Below are positions 9,427 through 18,131 of a stretch of DNA of 64,000 nucleotides, one piece after another (position 1 is the first letter of the stretch; each line of letters opens with the position of its first letter). The notes under the pieces were generated by a model, which ran no database searches, was not told the origin of the DNA, and was given only the letters and a program-made list of their open reading frames with translations. Made by a program: the position numbers and the translations under genes. Location: the NCBI GenBank assembly GCA_017643395.1, contig JAEPNP010000001.1, forward strand, positions 1,261,806-1,325,805, written 5' to 3'. The DNA is from Rhodothermales bacterium. GTDB lineage: Bacteria; Bacteroidota; Rhodothermia; Rhodothermales; UBA10348.

Positions 9427-10593
9427 ATGACGTGGATTGACGAGCTCCCCACCCCCTCCGTCCTGATCGAGAAGGCCCGACTTGAGGCCAACATCGCAGC
9501 CATGCAAACCATGGCCGATGCGCAGGAGGTGGCCCTCCGGCCGCACACCAAAACCCACAAATCGGTTCGCATAGCCCGCCTGCAACGGGAGGCCGGCGCA
9601 CGCGGACTGACTGTAGCAAAGGTGGGGGAAGCCGAGACGCTGGTCGAGCATGGGTTCACCGACATTCGTCTGGCCTACCCCATCATCGGCGAGGACAAAC
9701 TCGGCAGGGTCCAGCGCCTGATGAATCAGGCGCGCATCACCTTCTGTGTGGACACGCTTCGAGGCGCTCGCCTGGCTTCGAACTGGTTTGGCGCCCTGGA
9801 CCGACCGGCGGAGGTGCTGCTGGAAGTGGACGTGGGTTACGGGCGATGCGGCCTGCGATGGGACGACCCGGATTCGGTCGATGTGGCCAGGGAGATTGCG
9901 TCCATGCCTGGCGTCAAGGTGATCGGCATCCTGACCCACGCGGGCCATTCGTACAACGGGCCCGATGGTGATGAAACGGCCGAGCAAGCCCTACGGCGCG
10001 TTTCAAGGGAAGAACGCGATCACATGCTCGCCTTCGCTTCCGCACTCGGCCATGCGGGGCTGGCAGACCCCGCATCGTTCGAGATCTCTGTCGGATCGAC
10101 GCCGTCCATGCGGTACTTCGAGAATGCCGAGCGAGACGGCTTCAGGGTAACAGAGATCCGCCCGGGTAACTACGTGTTTCATGACGCGATTCAGGTGGCC
10201 CTGGGGGTCGCAGAGTGGGCCCAGTGCGCACTTACGGTGCATACCACCGTGATCTCCAAGCATCGCAACGACGACGGCTCCGAACGGGTTTTCCTCGATG
10301 CCGGCAAGAAGGTGATCACCTCGGACCGGGTTCCTTCCACAGGCCTGCACGGCACGTTACTCTACAACCCCCGGGTCATGGAGCCCCTTCCGCACGCACG
10401 GCTGCATGGCTTGTCTGAAGAGCATGGTTGGGTGTCGGTATCCGGCGGCGCGACGCTGGAGGTGGGGGATCAGGTGCGCGTCGTGCCGGCTCACTCCTGC
10501 GTGGTCGCAAACATGCTCGATGAGGTGGTTCTTGTCGACGGGGATCACGTGCTGGAGACCTGGGTCGTGGACTCGCGAGGTCGAGTCAGCTAG
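9427..10593 (+). CDS. D-serine dehydratase / D-threonine aldolase-like PLP enzyme
   Basis: Fold-type III PLP enzyme with an alanine-racemase-like N-terminal barrel. The 388-aa product begins with DELPTPSVLIEKARLEANI and carries the PLP lysine in RPHTKTHKS (K42). The C-terminal domain has PAHSCVVANM, giving H356 and C358. In this superfamily a His-x-Cys pair binds the catalytic zinc of eukaryotic-type D-serine dehydratases, while D-threonine aldolases usually have His-x-Asp. That leans toward D-serine deamination to pyruvate and ammonia, but the substrate cannot be settled from sequence alone. The gene stands alone; no transporter or racemase is adjacent. Confidence 0.85.
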   Translation: MTWIDELPTPSVLIEKARLEANIAAMQTMADAQEVALRPHTKTHKSVRIARLQREAGARGLTVAKVGEAETLVEHGFTDIRLAYPIIGEDKLGRVQRLMNQARITFCVDTLRGARLASNWFGALDRPAEVLLEVDVGYGRCGLRWDDPDSVDVAREIASMPGVKVIGILTHAGHSYNGPDGDETAEQALRRVSREERDHMLAFASALGHAGLADPASFEISVGSTPSMRYFENAERDGFRVTEIRPGNYVFHDAIQVALGVAEWAQCALTVHTTVISKHRNDDGSERVFLDAGKKVITSDRVPSTGLHGTLLYNPRVMEPLPHARLHGLSEEHGWVSVSGGATLEVGDQVRVVPAHSCVVANMLDEVVLVDGDHVLETWVVDSRGRVS

Positions 10594-10646
10594 AGGCATC
10601 GCACTCCGGGCAGGTGGCTAGCCCCGGGCACACTCCGTAAAAAGTG

Positions 10647-10654
10647 TAGCTTTG
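10647..10654 (+). promoter_or_regulatory. Bacteroidota-type -7 element (TAnnTTTG)
   Basis: TAGCTTTG matches the TAnnTTTG consensus of the primary sigma factor in Bacteroidota and lies 22 nt before the ATG of the histidine kinase. No clear -33 TTG box is visible at the usual distance. Confidence 0.5.
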
Positions 10655-10676
10655 GGCACCTCGACCGTCATCCGGG

Positions 10677-13589
10677 ATGCTTCGTCGGCTACTGATCTTT
10701 CTGTGTGCGTGCCTTCCGTTCCGGGAGGTGTGCGGTCAGGCTTCGTCGCAGATCCTGGAGGGCTACCACATCCGGCACTGGACCTCCAATGAAGGACTGC
10801 CGGTGAGCCATGTGGAGTGGATTCGCAGCTCCTCGGACGGATATCTCTGGTTGGCCACCGGCAGCGGGCTGGTCCGCTTCGACGGCGTCGAATTCAGGAC
10901 GTTCTCAGGCAATGAATTGCCCGGATGGAGCTCCAACTACGTGGAGTATCTGTGGGCCGATTGTGAGGACACGCTCTGGGCGTTTGAGCGCAGAACTGGA
11001 CACGCACTACAGTACGACCCTGATTCTCAGGGGTTTAGCCCGACGTCGGGAATCGCCGCCATTTCCTCATGCGGTGACTGGCCTCTGTCGCACTCCGAGG
11101 TGGTATTGCGCGGCCGGTCTGATGCCGACGCCCTGCGTGCTGCCGGAGCGGCCGGGGTCTATGTGCGGGGTGACTCGCTCATGGCGATATCTTCCGCCGG
11201 TCTCTTTCAACTAACGGACCAGCAGACCGTCCTGGTGAAGGCGCTTTCCCCGGACGAGGCCCCGGATGATGCCCTCGGAATAGTCACAGCCGAAGGTGAG
11301 GTTTGGTATCAGGCTGACGGTTGGCTTGGCCGATGGGATGGTCGAAGGTTCCATCGCATTCTGAGGAGTGAATCCGAGTTGAGCACGTGGTCCCTCGCAT
11401 CCGAGGGCATTCACGTGTCGGACGGCCGCTCTCTGCTTTACGCACACGAAACGGGCGCAGATACCGTGCTGTCGGCGTTCCCGCCCGGGTCACTCTACAG
11501 GATCCTCGCGACGGACCGCGAGAACCGGCCGTGGGTGCGATTCGATTTTCCGGATGGGGGTTCCGGGATCGGGTTTGTCGAGGACGGAAGACTACGGACC
11601 GTCGATCTCGGCGTACGGGTGGGCACAGTCAATTCAGTGGCCGAGGACAGGGAAGGCACGGTCTGGGTTGGCAGTGATGCGGGACTGTTTGCCCTTCGGC
11701 ATTCGCCGTTCGAGCTGCCGGCCCTGGTGGAGGATTCCCGGGAGCCCCTCGTCAAGGCGGTCGCTGAAGTGCGCCCGGGGGTGCTCCTTGTCGGGACGTG
11801 GGAGGATGGTATCTACCTCCTGAGCGGGAACCAGTCGCAACGTGTCGCCCTTGCGAATATCACGATGGTCTTCGGGCTGGTCGAAACCGGGCCAGAGGAG
11901 ATTCTGGTGCTGGGATCCACCGATACCGTAGAGTGGCCATCCAGAACCCCACTGCGACGACTGACTCCTCCGGTTCGACGTGCGCTGGTGGACGAGACGG
12001 GGACCGTTTGGCAGGGTGGTCGAGAGCTCTACCGGGGGGACACCCTGGTCCCTGGGGTTTCGCAGATCTGGGCGCTGGAGCAGTTGGGGGATTCCGTACT
12101 CGTCGGGACCGAATCCGGACTGTTTGGCGGAACGAGCGCGGGCATGATGCCGATCCGCAGCATCGATGAATGGGTGGTCAGCATTCAGCCCAGTTCCCTT
12201 GGTGGGGTATGGCTCGGTACCAACGGTTCTGGTCTGCTGCATCTGGGATCCGGCGGGAAACACAGTCTGACTGCCGAACAGGGACTGCCCAGTGAGGGCG
12301 TCTGGTGCGCCCTGGAGACTGAGGGCTGGGTGTGGCTAAGCACGGATGCCGGTCTCTCGAGATTTGCGCTGGGTCCGCCCGATGACCCCTTCGCGAGGGC
12401 TCGGGCGGAGGGCGTCACCACCTACACCGAAGCCGACGGCCTGCAAAGTCGGGAGTTCAACCGGGGCGGCAACTCCTGCGCGAAATCGACGGATGGAAGG
12501 TTGCACTTCGGTTCGCTCCGGGGGTTGGTGTCGGTGATTCCAGGCCGGATCTCCCGGAACGAGCAACCTCCCCGGATTCAAATCCGACAGGTCGACGTGG
12601 ACGGCATTCCCGCCCCGTACACCGGTGATGAGCTGAATCTGCCTCCCGGGGTGCACAATCTTACGGTGAGGTTCGCCTCCTCGAGTATGGCATCGCCCGA
12701 AAAGAACCGGTTCTGGTACCGGCTGAACCAGAACCAGTTGGCCCCGGCTCTTCAGGGGCAGCGAGAGCTCACGCTCATCGGCCTCCGCCACGGAGTCACG
12801 GAGATCGAGGTCCACGGGACGAACAACGACGGGGTGCGCTCGGCGAGTCCTGCCATGCTCCGTGTCGCCATTGAGCCGCGCATTCTGGAAAGTTGGTGGG
12901 GTCGGCTCGGAGTTGCGCTCATTCTGGTGACTCTTGGTTCGTTCTGGTTCCGTCAGCGCGATGTCCTTCGTCGGGCCCGAATTGTGGAGGCTCAGCGAGT
13001 GTCCATCGCCCATGATCTGCACGATGACCTCGGCTCCCGTCTGGGCGCGCTGATGTTGCGGCTGGAACTCCTGGCACAACGAGGTGCAGGCGAAGCGATT
13101 TCCGACGAGTTGTCGGCCCTGTCAGAAACAGCGCGATCGATTTCCGGCCAGTTCAGAGATACGCTCTGGTTGATAAGCCCGGAACGCGACCGGCTGGCGG
13201 ATCTGACTGATCGGATCCGACAACACGTGGACAAGGTCCTGCCGCCCGGTTCGTGGAACGTCGAAGCGAGCGCAGAACAGCCGGAGTACAAGCTCGGCGC
13301 ATCCTTCAGGCGCCATGTGTTTCTGGCCTTCAAGGAAGCCGTACACAACGCGGCGAAGCACGCCCAGGCCTCCAGATTCAGCATTTCGGTCCATCAGCAA
13401 GGCAGAACCCTGGAGGTACGTGTCGAGGACGATGGACGCGGATTCGACCCGGCTGCTCCACGACGAGACGGAAGCATGGGCCTCGACAGCATGCAGCGAC
13501 GCGCCGCCGCGGTGGGTGGGTCGGCGGTTGTCACCAGCGGGCCAGGACAGGGAACGGTAGTGACGTTCACCGCGCCCTTGTCCAAATGA
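10677..13589 (+). CDS. Sensor histidine kinase with periplasmic Reg_prop propeller and HisKA_3 core
   Basis: The 970-aa two-component sensor has a signal peptide, then about 700 aa of beta-propeller strands with repeated GYLWLATGSGLVRFDG- and GTVWVGSDAGLF-type motifs (ligand_bin Reg_prop), a Y_Y_Y-type beta-sandwich near 650-735, one membrane segment near 740-760, a HisKA_3 dimerisation region and a HATPase_c domain. The phospho-accepting histidine is most likely H782 in AHDLHDDLGS. The ATP lid includes EAVHNAAKHA, EDDGRGFDP and GSMGLDSM. Unlike hybrid two-component systems of Bacteroides it lacks receiver and AraC domains; the receiver is the next gene, which overlaps its stop. The propeller probably senses a glycan or other envelope ligand (inference). 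Confidence 0.95.
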   Translation: MLRRLLIFLCACLPFREVCGQASSQILEGYHIRHWTSNEGLPVSHVEWIRSSSDGYLWLATGSGLVRFDGVEFRTFSGNELPGWSSNYVEYLWADCEDTLWAFERRTGHALQYDPDSQGFSPTSGIAAISSCGDWPLSHSEVVLRGRSDADALRAAGAAGVYVRGDSLMAISSAGLFQLTDQQTVLVKALSPDEAPDDALGIVTAEGEVWYQADGWLGRWDGRRFHRILRSESELSTWSLASEGIHVSDGRSLLYAHETGADTVLSAFPPGSLYRILATDRENRPWVRFDFPDGGSGIGFVEDGRLRTVDLGVRVGTVNSVAEDREGTVWVGSDAGLFALRHSPFELPALVEDSREPLVKAVAEVRPGVLLVGTWEDGIYLLSGNQSQRVALANITMVFGLVETGPEEILVLGSTDTVEWPSRTPLRRLTPPVRRALVDETGTVWQGGRELYRGDTLVPGVSQIWALEQLGDSVLVGTESGLFGGTSAGMMPIRSIDEWVVSIQPSSLGGVWLGTNGSGLLHLGSGGKHSLTAEQGLPSEGVWCALETEGWVWLSTDAGLSRFALGPPDDPFARARAEGVTTYTEADGLQSREFNRGGNSCAKSTDGRLHFGSLRGLVSVIPGRISRNEQPPRIQIRQVDVDGIPAPYTGDELNLPPGVHNLTVRFASSSMASPEKNRFWYRLNQNQLAPALQGQRELTLIGLRHGVTEIEVHGTNNDGVRSASPAMLRVAIEPRILESWWGRLGVALILVTLGSFWFRQRDVLRRARIVEAQRVSIAHDLHDDLGSRLGALMLRLELLAQRGAGEAISDELSALSETARSISGQFRDTLWLISPERDRLADLTDRIRQHVDKVLPPGSWNVEASAEQPEYKLGASFRRHVFLAFKEAVHNAAKHAQASRFSISVHQQGRTLEVRVEDDGRGFDPAAPRRDGSMGLDSMQRRAAAVGGSAVVTSGPGQGTVVTFTAPLSK

Positions 13590-14287
13590 CAAGTTCTGAC
13601 CATGTGGAGGGCGATGGGAATGGACTAAACTCCCCCATGTCATCGGATGACAGGAATATCCGCGTCTGGTTGGTGGAGGACGATCGCGAGTACCGGGATA
13701 CGGCACTCTATATCCTGGGGAATACCACCGGTATCTCTTGTGAGGCGACCTTTCATTCGGTGGAGCAGATGGTCACGGGCTGGAGCGAGGGTCGAAAGAC
13801 CCCGGACGTCATTCTCATGGACGTCGGTCTGCCTGGTCAGACCGGCCTCGAGGGTGCGCGCTGGGTCAAGGCTCACGCTCCCCAGACCCCGGTGGTGATG
13901 TTGACCATCCAGGACTCGGCGGATGTGATCTACTCCGCCCTTCGGGCGGGGGCATCCGGATACATCCTGAAAGACACGCCGATAGACAAGTTGGTGGCGG
14001 CGATCCGTGCGGCCGCGGCCGGCGGCACCCTGATGTCCGCCCCCGTGGCGACCAAAGTGCTCGGCTTTTTTTCCAGTCAGGACTCGCGGAGCGATTTCGG
14101 TCTGACCGACCGCGAACTGGAAGTATTGACGCTGATGGCCGAGGGCCTGCCCCACGCGCAGATCGCCGAGCGGCTCTATCTGTCGGGGCACACCGTCGAG
14201 AACCATCTACGGTCGATTTATCGCAAGCTGCATGTCAGCAGCGGCCTGCAGGCCGTGGTCAAGGCGATGCGGTCGGGAATTGTTTGA
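13586..14287 (+). CDS. NarL/FixJ-family response regulator
   Basis: The DNA-binding partner of the upstream kinase has a receiver domain (VWLVEDD near the N-terminus, phospho-acceptor D79 in ILMDVGLPG, conserved Lys in GYILKDT) and a LuxR-type helix-turn-helix (LTDRELEVLTLMAEG, then HTVENHLRSIYRKL). I chose the ATG at 13586 (233 aa) because it overlaps the kinase stop as ATGA. An ATG at 13637, giving 216 aa, would be a more compact N-terminus and is a fair alternative. The operon ends with a stem-loop at 14297. Confidence 0.93.
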   Translation: MTSSDHVEGDGNGLNSPMSSDDRNIRVWLVEDDREYRDTALYILGNTTGISCEATFHSVEQMVTGWSEGRKTPDVILMDVGLPGQTGLEGARWVKAHAPQTPVVMLTIQDSADVIYSALRAGASGYILKDTPIDKLVAAIRAAAAGGTLMSAPVATKVLGFFSSQDSRSDFGLTDRELEVLTLMAEGLPHAQIAERLYLSGHTVENHLRSIYRKLHVSSGLQAVVKAMRSGIV

Positions 14288-14296
14288 GGGTTGGAG

Positions 14297-14318
14297 CACT
14301 GACGAGAATCCGTCAGTG
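14297..14318. promoter_or_regulatory. Stem-loop after the response regulator
   Basis: CACTGACG (14297-14304) and CGTCAGTG (14311-14318) form a perfect 8-bp stem with a 6-nt loop, 9 nt after the regulator stop. There is no T tract. The rest of the gap up to 14497 shows no gene; it should hold the promoter of the FG-GAP protein gene. Confidence 0.5.
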
Positions 14319-14497
14319 TCGATGAGACCCGTATCGGTCGAGAGGTCCTCGCAAGGAGAGGAATAGGCTGAATACGACCGTCCAGGCTGCGAACGGATGC
14401 CTGCGCGGAATGACATAAAGCCGTCGTTTCCCCGTCAGGGGTTCATACGCAAGCTTCTTGGGAAGAATGCTACCCCTCCATTCGCTCCCCTCTGCAG

Positions 14498-17400
14498 ATG
14501 AAGAAGCTCCTCGCCGCGGCTTGCTTGCTAGTGGCTCCAGGTTTGGCCTTGGGCCAAGTGTTTTCCGACACCCCACAGCGCCTCGTGACTCAAATCTCCG
14601 CCGTTCCCATACTCGGCGAGGTTGGAGTCGGAAACATCGACAGCAACGGCCTTCTCGATGTCTGGGCGGTCTCTGGCACCGGAATAACGGGCTGGTTTGC
14701 AGACGGGGCCCAGGACTTTGAGCAACTGAGCGACAACGCAGGCGCCTTGCATGACCTCGATGGCGACGGAGATCTGGACCTGTTCACGGGCTATCTGTAC
14801 CAGGAGAATCTTGGGGGAGTCTTTGATGTTGCGACTTCGCCACTGCAGATAGACTTCTGTTTCGGGCAGTTCGGCCTGGTCGAGATCTCGGGGGATGGGT
14901 TTCCCGACGTGGTCGTGCATGACCCGTGTACGGCGACCCTGAGGGCTTTCTTCTCAACTGGCCCGGCGATGTTCGACCCGGCCGTGATTCTCTTCGCGAC
15001 AACGTCGGACGTTCAGGCGATTCGGGGGGTCAACCTGGATGGCGACGCGGACATGGATGTTGCGTTCGCCTATCCTTCGGAGTCGAGGTTGGTACTCCTC
15101 ACGAATGTGGACGGCGTCGGCACCCTTGTAGAGTCGACGTTAGTCGCCGGTACCGGCTGGCTTGATCGATTTGCCATTGGAGACCTTAACGGTGATGGCA
15201 GTGACGATCTGGTCGCCCGCAACCTGTCCGGGAGCCAGATAGCTTGGGCCCCTGGAGATGGCACCGGAAATCTGGGGGCGCCTGTCTCTATCGGATCGGG
15301 CAACGACGAACAGTTGGCCGACATGGACGGAGACGGCGACCTCGATATCGTGGCCAAGTGGTCGGGGATCGGCTGGTTCGCAAACGACGGAAGCGGTGCG
15401 TTTGCGCCGTTCATGTCGGTGCTTTCCAACCCAACCAACGCGGACTTTGAGACCGGAAGCCTGTTTGGCGACCCCTTTGCGGACTTGGTGGTCTACTCCC
15501 GTGGGAACTCACGGGTCGAGGTGCATGCCAACCTGGGTGAGGGGACGGACTTTTTCCTCTTTCCCTTGACGGAGTCCCAAATTGGGCAGCCTGCCAATCT
15601 GGTCACAGCCGATTTCGACCAGGATGGGGCAGATGAGCTGGCCCTACGGGGTGCCGGCAGTGAACTGTGGTATCTGGATGTGTTGGACGGACGCACCCCG
15701 CGGCTATTGGACCGAGGAGTCAACGTCGCCGAGCTCGGTTCGGGCGACTTCAGCCGAGACAACGTTCCGGACCTCCTGGGCTTTCAATTCAATCAGACGG
15801 GGTCCGTGTTTCGCTACGAAAACTTCGACGGATCTGGCTACTTCTCCATTCGCGAAGGTCTCGCCGACTTCGCGTTCCCGGAAACGATGCAAAACGGTGT
15901 CGCGGCTGATGTGAACGGGGACGGTCTGACGGACCTGGTGGCTAATGTTTGGAATAGCACCACCGGGACCAGCCACGCCGCGACCATGCTCCAGGACCCG
16001 GACGGCAGTTTCGGTACTCCCACCCTGTCGCCGGGTGTGTCCGGGTACATCGACGCATTTCGGCCGGGCGATGTCGATGGCGACGGGCTTCTGGACCTTC
16101 TGGCTCAGGACGTACAGAACAGGGAGACGGTGTGGCTTCCGAACCTGACTGGACAGGATTTCGGGCCAGCTGTTTCCATTGTCAGCGGACTGTGTGTCCA
16201 GTTCCTCGAAGTCGGGAATCTAAACGGAGACGGCTTGGTCGACTTCGTGCTCAACGATTGCTCCAGCGGCGCCATCATTCCATGGGTGAATGACGGCGCG
16301 GCCTTTACGCCGGGCCCTGCCATTGTGCAGAACTGTCACGACGGTCTCCTGCTTGAAGATTTCAGGGGACTCAATCGAGACGATCTGATTTTGGGCAACG
16401 CATGCACTGGCGATGTGACTCATTTTGAGAACGACGGACAGGGTCAGTTTCCCACTTCTAGTCAGGTCGTCCAGGGGTTGAGCGGGCAAGGCTTTGACTT
16501 CTCGGCAGGCGATATGGATGGGGACGGCGCGCCTGACTTGGTGTTCGCGCTGCAGTTTGGTGACGAAGTGCAGTGGTTGCGCAATCTGTCGGCCGTTCAG
16601 GCGCCCGAGTTGGTTCTCGTGTCGGTGTGTGATCCGACTGGCTGCACCGATGTGAGATTGGGCCGGGCGATGGGAGCGACAGATGGATTTGACCCCCCCT
16701 TGGACACCTTCGCACCGCCACCACCGCCCCCTGGAGCCCGCGATGCTCGTTTTCAGCGGGACGGCGAGGACTACATCATTGACGTGATCTCGAATGCCGG
16801 GAACGCGGCTGCCTGGGACCTGGCTTTTGATGGCCAAGGCGATGTTGCGGTCGTCTGGGACCCCACCACACTTCCCCCGGGCGGCGATTGGCGCCTGACC
16901 GACCCAGGCGGCAGTGGCCTAGACATTGATATGCGGAGCGACCCTGTCTACCTGGACATCGATGATTTGGGCGCCGTGCGCATCCAGTTCTCAGCGGTCG
17001 CGCAGGTGGCTCTCAACCTTCAGTCGACCTGGAACATGGTCAGCCTGCCTCTCGAAAGAACGGAGACTGCGGAGCAGCTATTCCCCGGGGCCATACCCGG
17101 TTCGTGGTACGCCTTTGATGGCCTCTACGCGCGGCCCGCAACCGATCAATTTTCCTGTGGAGAAGGGTACTGGCTCAGGATGACCACGGGGGGTGTGACC
17201 AACCTTCAGGGACCGCCATGTCAGCAGTTCGACCTGCCACTGCTGGAGGGCTGGAACATGGTGGGTGGCCCCGCCTGCTCCGTCGGTATCGGTTTCGTCC
17301 AGGATCCCAGCTCGATACTGATTACCGGGACTCTGTTTGACTACAGTGCCGGGTATCAGCCTGCATCTCGCTTCGAGCCGGGCGTTGGGTATTGGATCCG

Positions 17401-18103
17401 TGCTGCTGCAGACGGCACCATTTCCTTTGACTGTGCCACATCGGCCAAGTCCGGCGCAGTAGACCCGGCAGCCGGTCCGCTTGAGGGGTTCTCCATCGTC
17501 AATCTTCGAGACGACCGCGGAGGCATCCAGCGCCTGTACTGGGGAGGCACCCTGCCGGCTGGGCTGGACCGGCGCGCCTATTCAACGCCGCCACCCGCCG
17601 CCGGACAGGCCTTCGCGGCAGAGTTCGAGGACGGCCGGTACGTCAGCGAGGCAGCCGGAACGATTCTCTTGCAGGATGCAGAAATGCCGCTGGAAATTCG
17701 CTCTGATCGAGCGGTTACGGCTGTAGGCCTGGATGCTTCGGGCCGGGAGCTCGTCCGACTCTCCCTGGAGCCGGGAGCCCCGGTCCGTATCACTGATCCG
17801 GGCCTCGCAATGATACGCCTGGGAGAGGAGGTGCCGACCGAGTACATCCTCGAGCCTGCCTACCCGAACCCGTTCAATCCGGAGGCGACCGTCGCATTCC
17901 AGTTGCCGACGGAAGAGCACGTTACCCTTCAGGTTTTTGACGTCCTGGGCCGCCTCGTCACCACGTTGGTCAACGGAGAGCCTCTAGCGGCAGGCCGCCA
18001 CGAGATCAGACTTGACGGCAGCAGCTGGTCGAGTGGGGTATACGTCGTGCGACTTCAGGTCTCCGATCGGGCGCTGGTCCGGCGAGTGATCCTCGCAAAA
18101 TAG
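14498..18103 (+). CDS. FG-GAP/VCBS-repeat surface protein with T9SS sorting domain
   Basis: The 1201-aa secreted protein has a signal peptide (MKKLLAAACLLVAPGLALG). Residues 40-700 are tandem FG-GAP/VCBS-like blades with calcium-loop motifs such as DGDGDLDLFTG, NGDGSDDLVARN and DMDGDGAPDLVF, predicted to form integrin-type propellers. Residues about 700-830 hold a domain with DGFDPPLDTFAPPPPPPGA. A tandem WNMVSLP/WNMVGGP module follows near 850-975. The C-terminal about 85 aa start with AYPNPFNPEATVAFQL and end in GVYVVRLQVSD...VILAK, the FlgD-like type A signal of T9SS cargo. It probably binds surfaces or glycans. The next gene follows after 28 nt. Confidence 0.9.
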   Translation: MKKLLAAACLLVAPGLALGQVFSDTPQRLVTQISAVPILGEVGVGNIDSNGLLDVWAVSGTGITGWFADGAQDFEQLSDNAGALHDLDGDGDLDLFTGYLYQENLGGVFDVATSPLQIDFCFGQFGLVEISGDGFPDVVVHDPCTATLRAFFSTGPAMFDPAVILFATTSDVQAIRGVNLDGDADMDVAFAYPSESRLVLLTNVDGVGTLVESTLVAGTGWLDRFAIGDLNGDGSDDLVARNLSGSQIAWAPGDGTGNLGAPVSIGSGNDEQLADMDGDGDLDIVAKWSGIGWFANDGSGAFAPFMSVLSNPTNADFETGSLFGDPFADLVVYSRGNSRVEVHANLGEGTDFFLFPLTESQIGQPANLVTADFDQDGADELALRGAGSELWYLDVLDGRTPRLLDRGVNVAELGSGDFSRDNVPDLLGFQFNQTGSVFRYENFDGSGYFSIREGLADFAFPETMQNGVAADVNGDGLTDLVANVWNSTTGTSHAATMLQDPDGSFGTPTLSPGVSGYIDAFRPGDVDGDGLLDLLAQDVQNRETVWLPNLTGQDFGPAVSIVSGLCVQFLEVGNLNGDGLVDFVLNDCSSGAIIPWVNDGAAFTPGPAIVQNCHDGLLLEDFRGLNRDDLILGNACTGDVTHFENDGQGQFPTSSQVVQGLSGQGFDFSAGDMDGDGAPDLVFALQFGDEVQWLRNLSAVQAPELVLVSVCDPTGCTDVRLGRAMGATDGFDPPLDTFAPPPPPPGARDARFQRDGEDYIIDVISNAGNAAAWDLAFDGQGDVAVVWDPTTLPPGGDWRLTDPGGSGLDIDMRSDPVYLDIDDLGAVRIQFSAVAQVALNLQSTWNMVSLPLERTETAEQLFPGAIPGSWYAFDGLYARPATDQFSCGEGYWLRMTTGGVTNLQGPPCQQFDLPLLEGWNMVGGPACSVGIGFVQDPSSILITGTLFDYSAGYQPASRFEPGVGYWIRAAADGTISFDCATSAKSGAVDPAAGPLEGFSIVNLRDDRGGIQRLYWGGTLPAGLDRRAYSTPPPAAGQAFAAEFEDGRYVSEAAGTILLQDAEMPLEIRSDRAVTAVGLDASGRELVRLSLEPGAPVRITDPGLAMIRLGEEVPTEYILEPAYPNPFNPEATVAFQLPTEEHVTLQVFDVLGRLVTTLVNGEPLAAGRHEIRLDGSSWSSGVYVVRLQVSDRALVRRVILAK

Positions 18104-18131
18104 TCCTTCCAGGAACCCAACCTGATCGATC

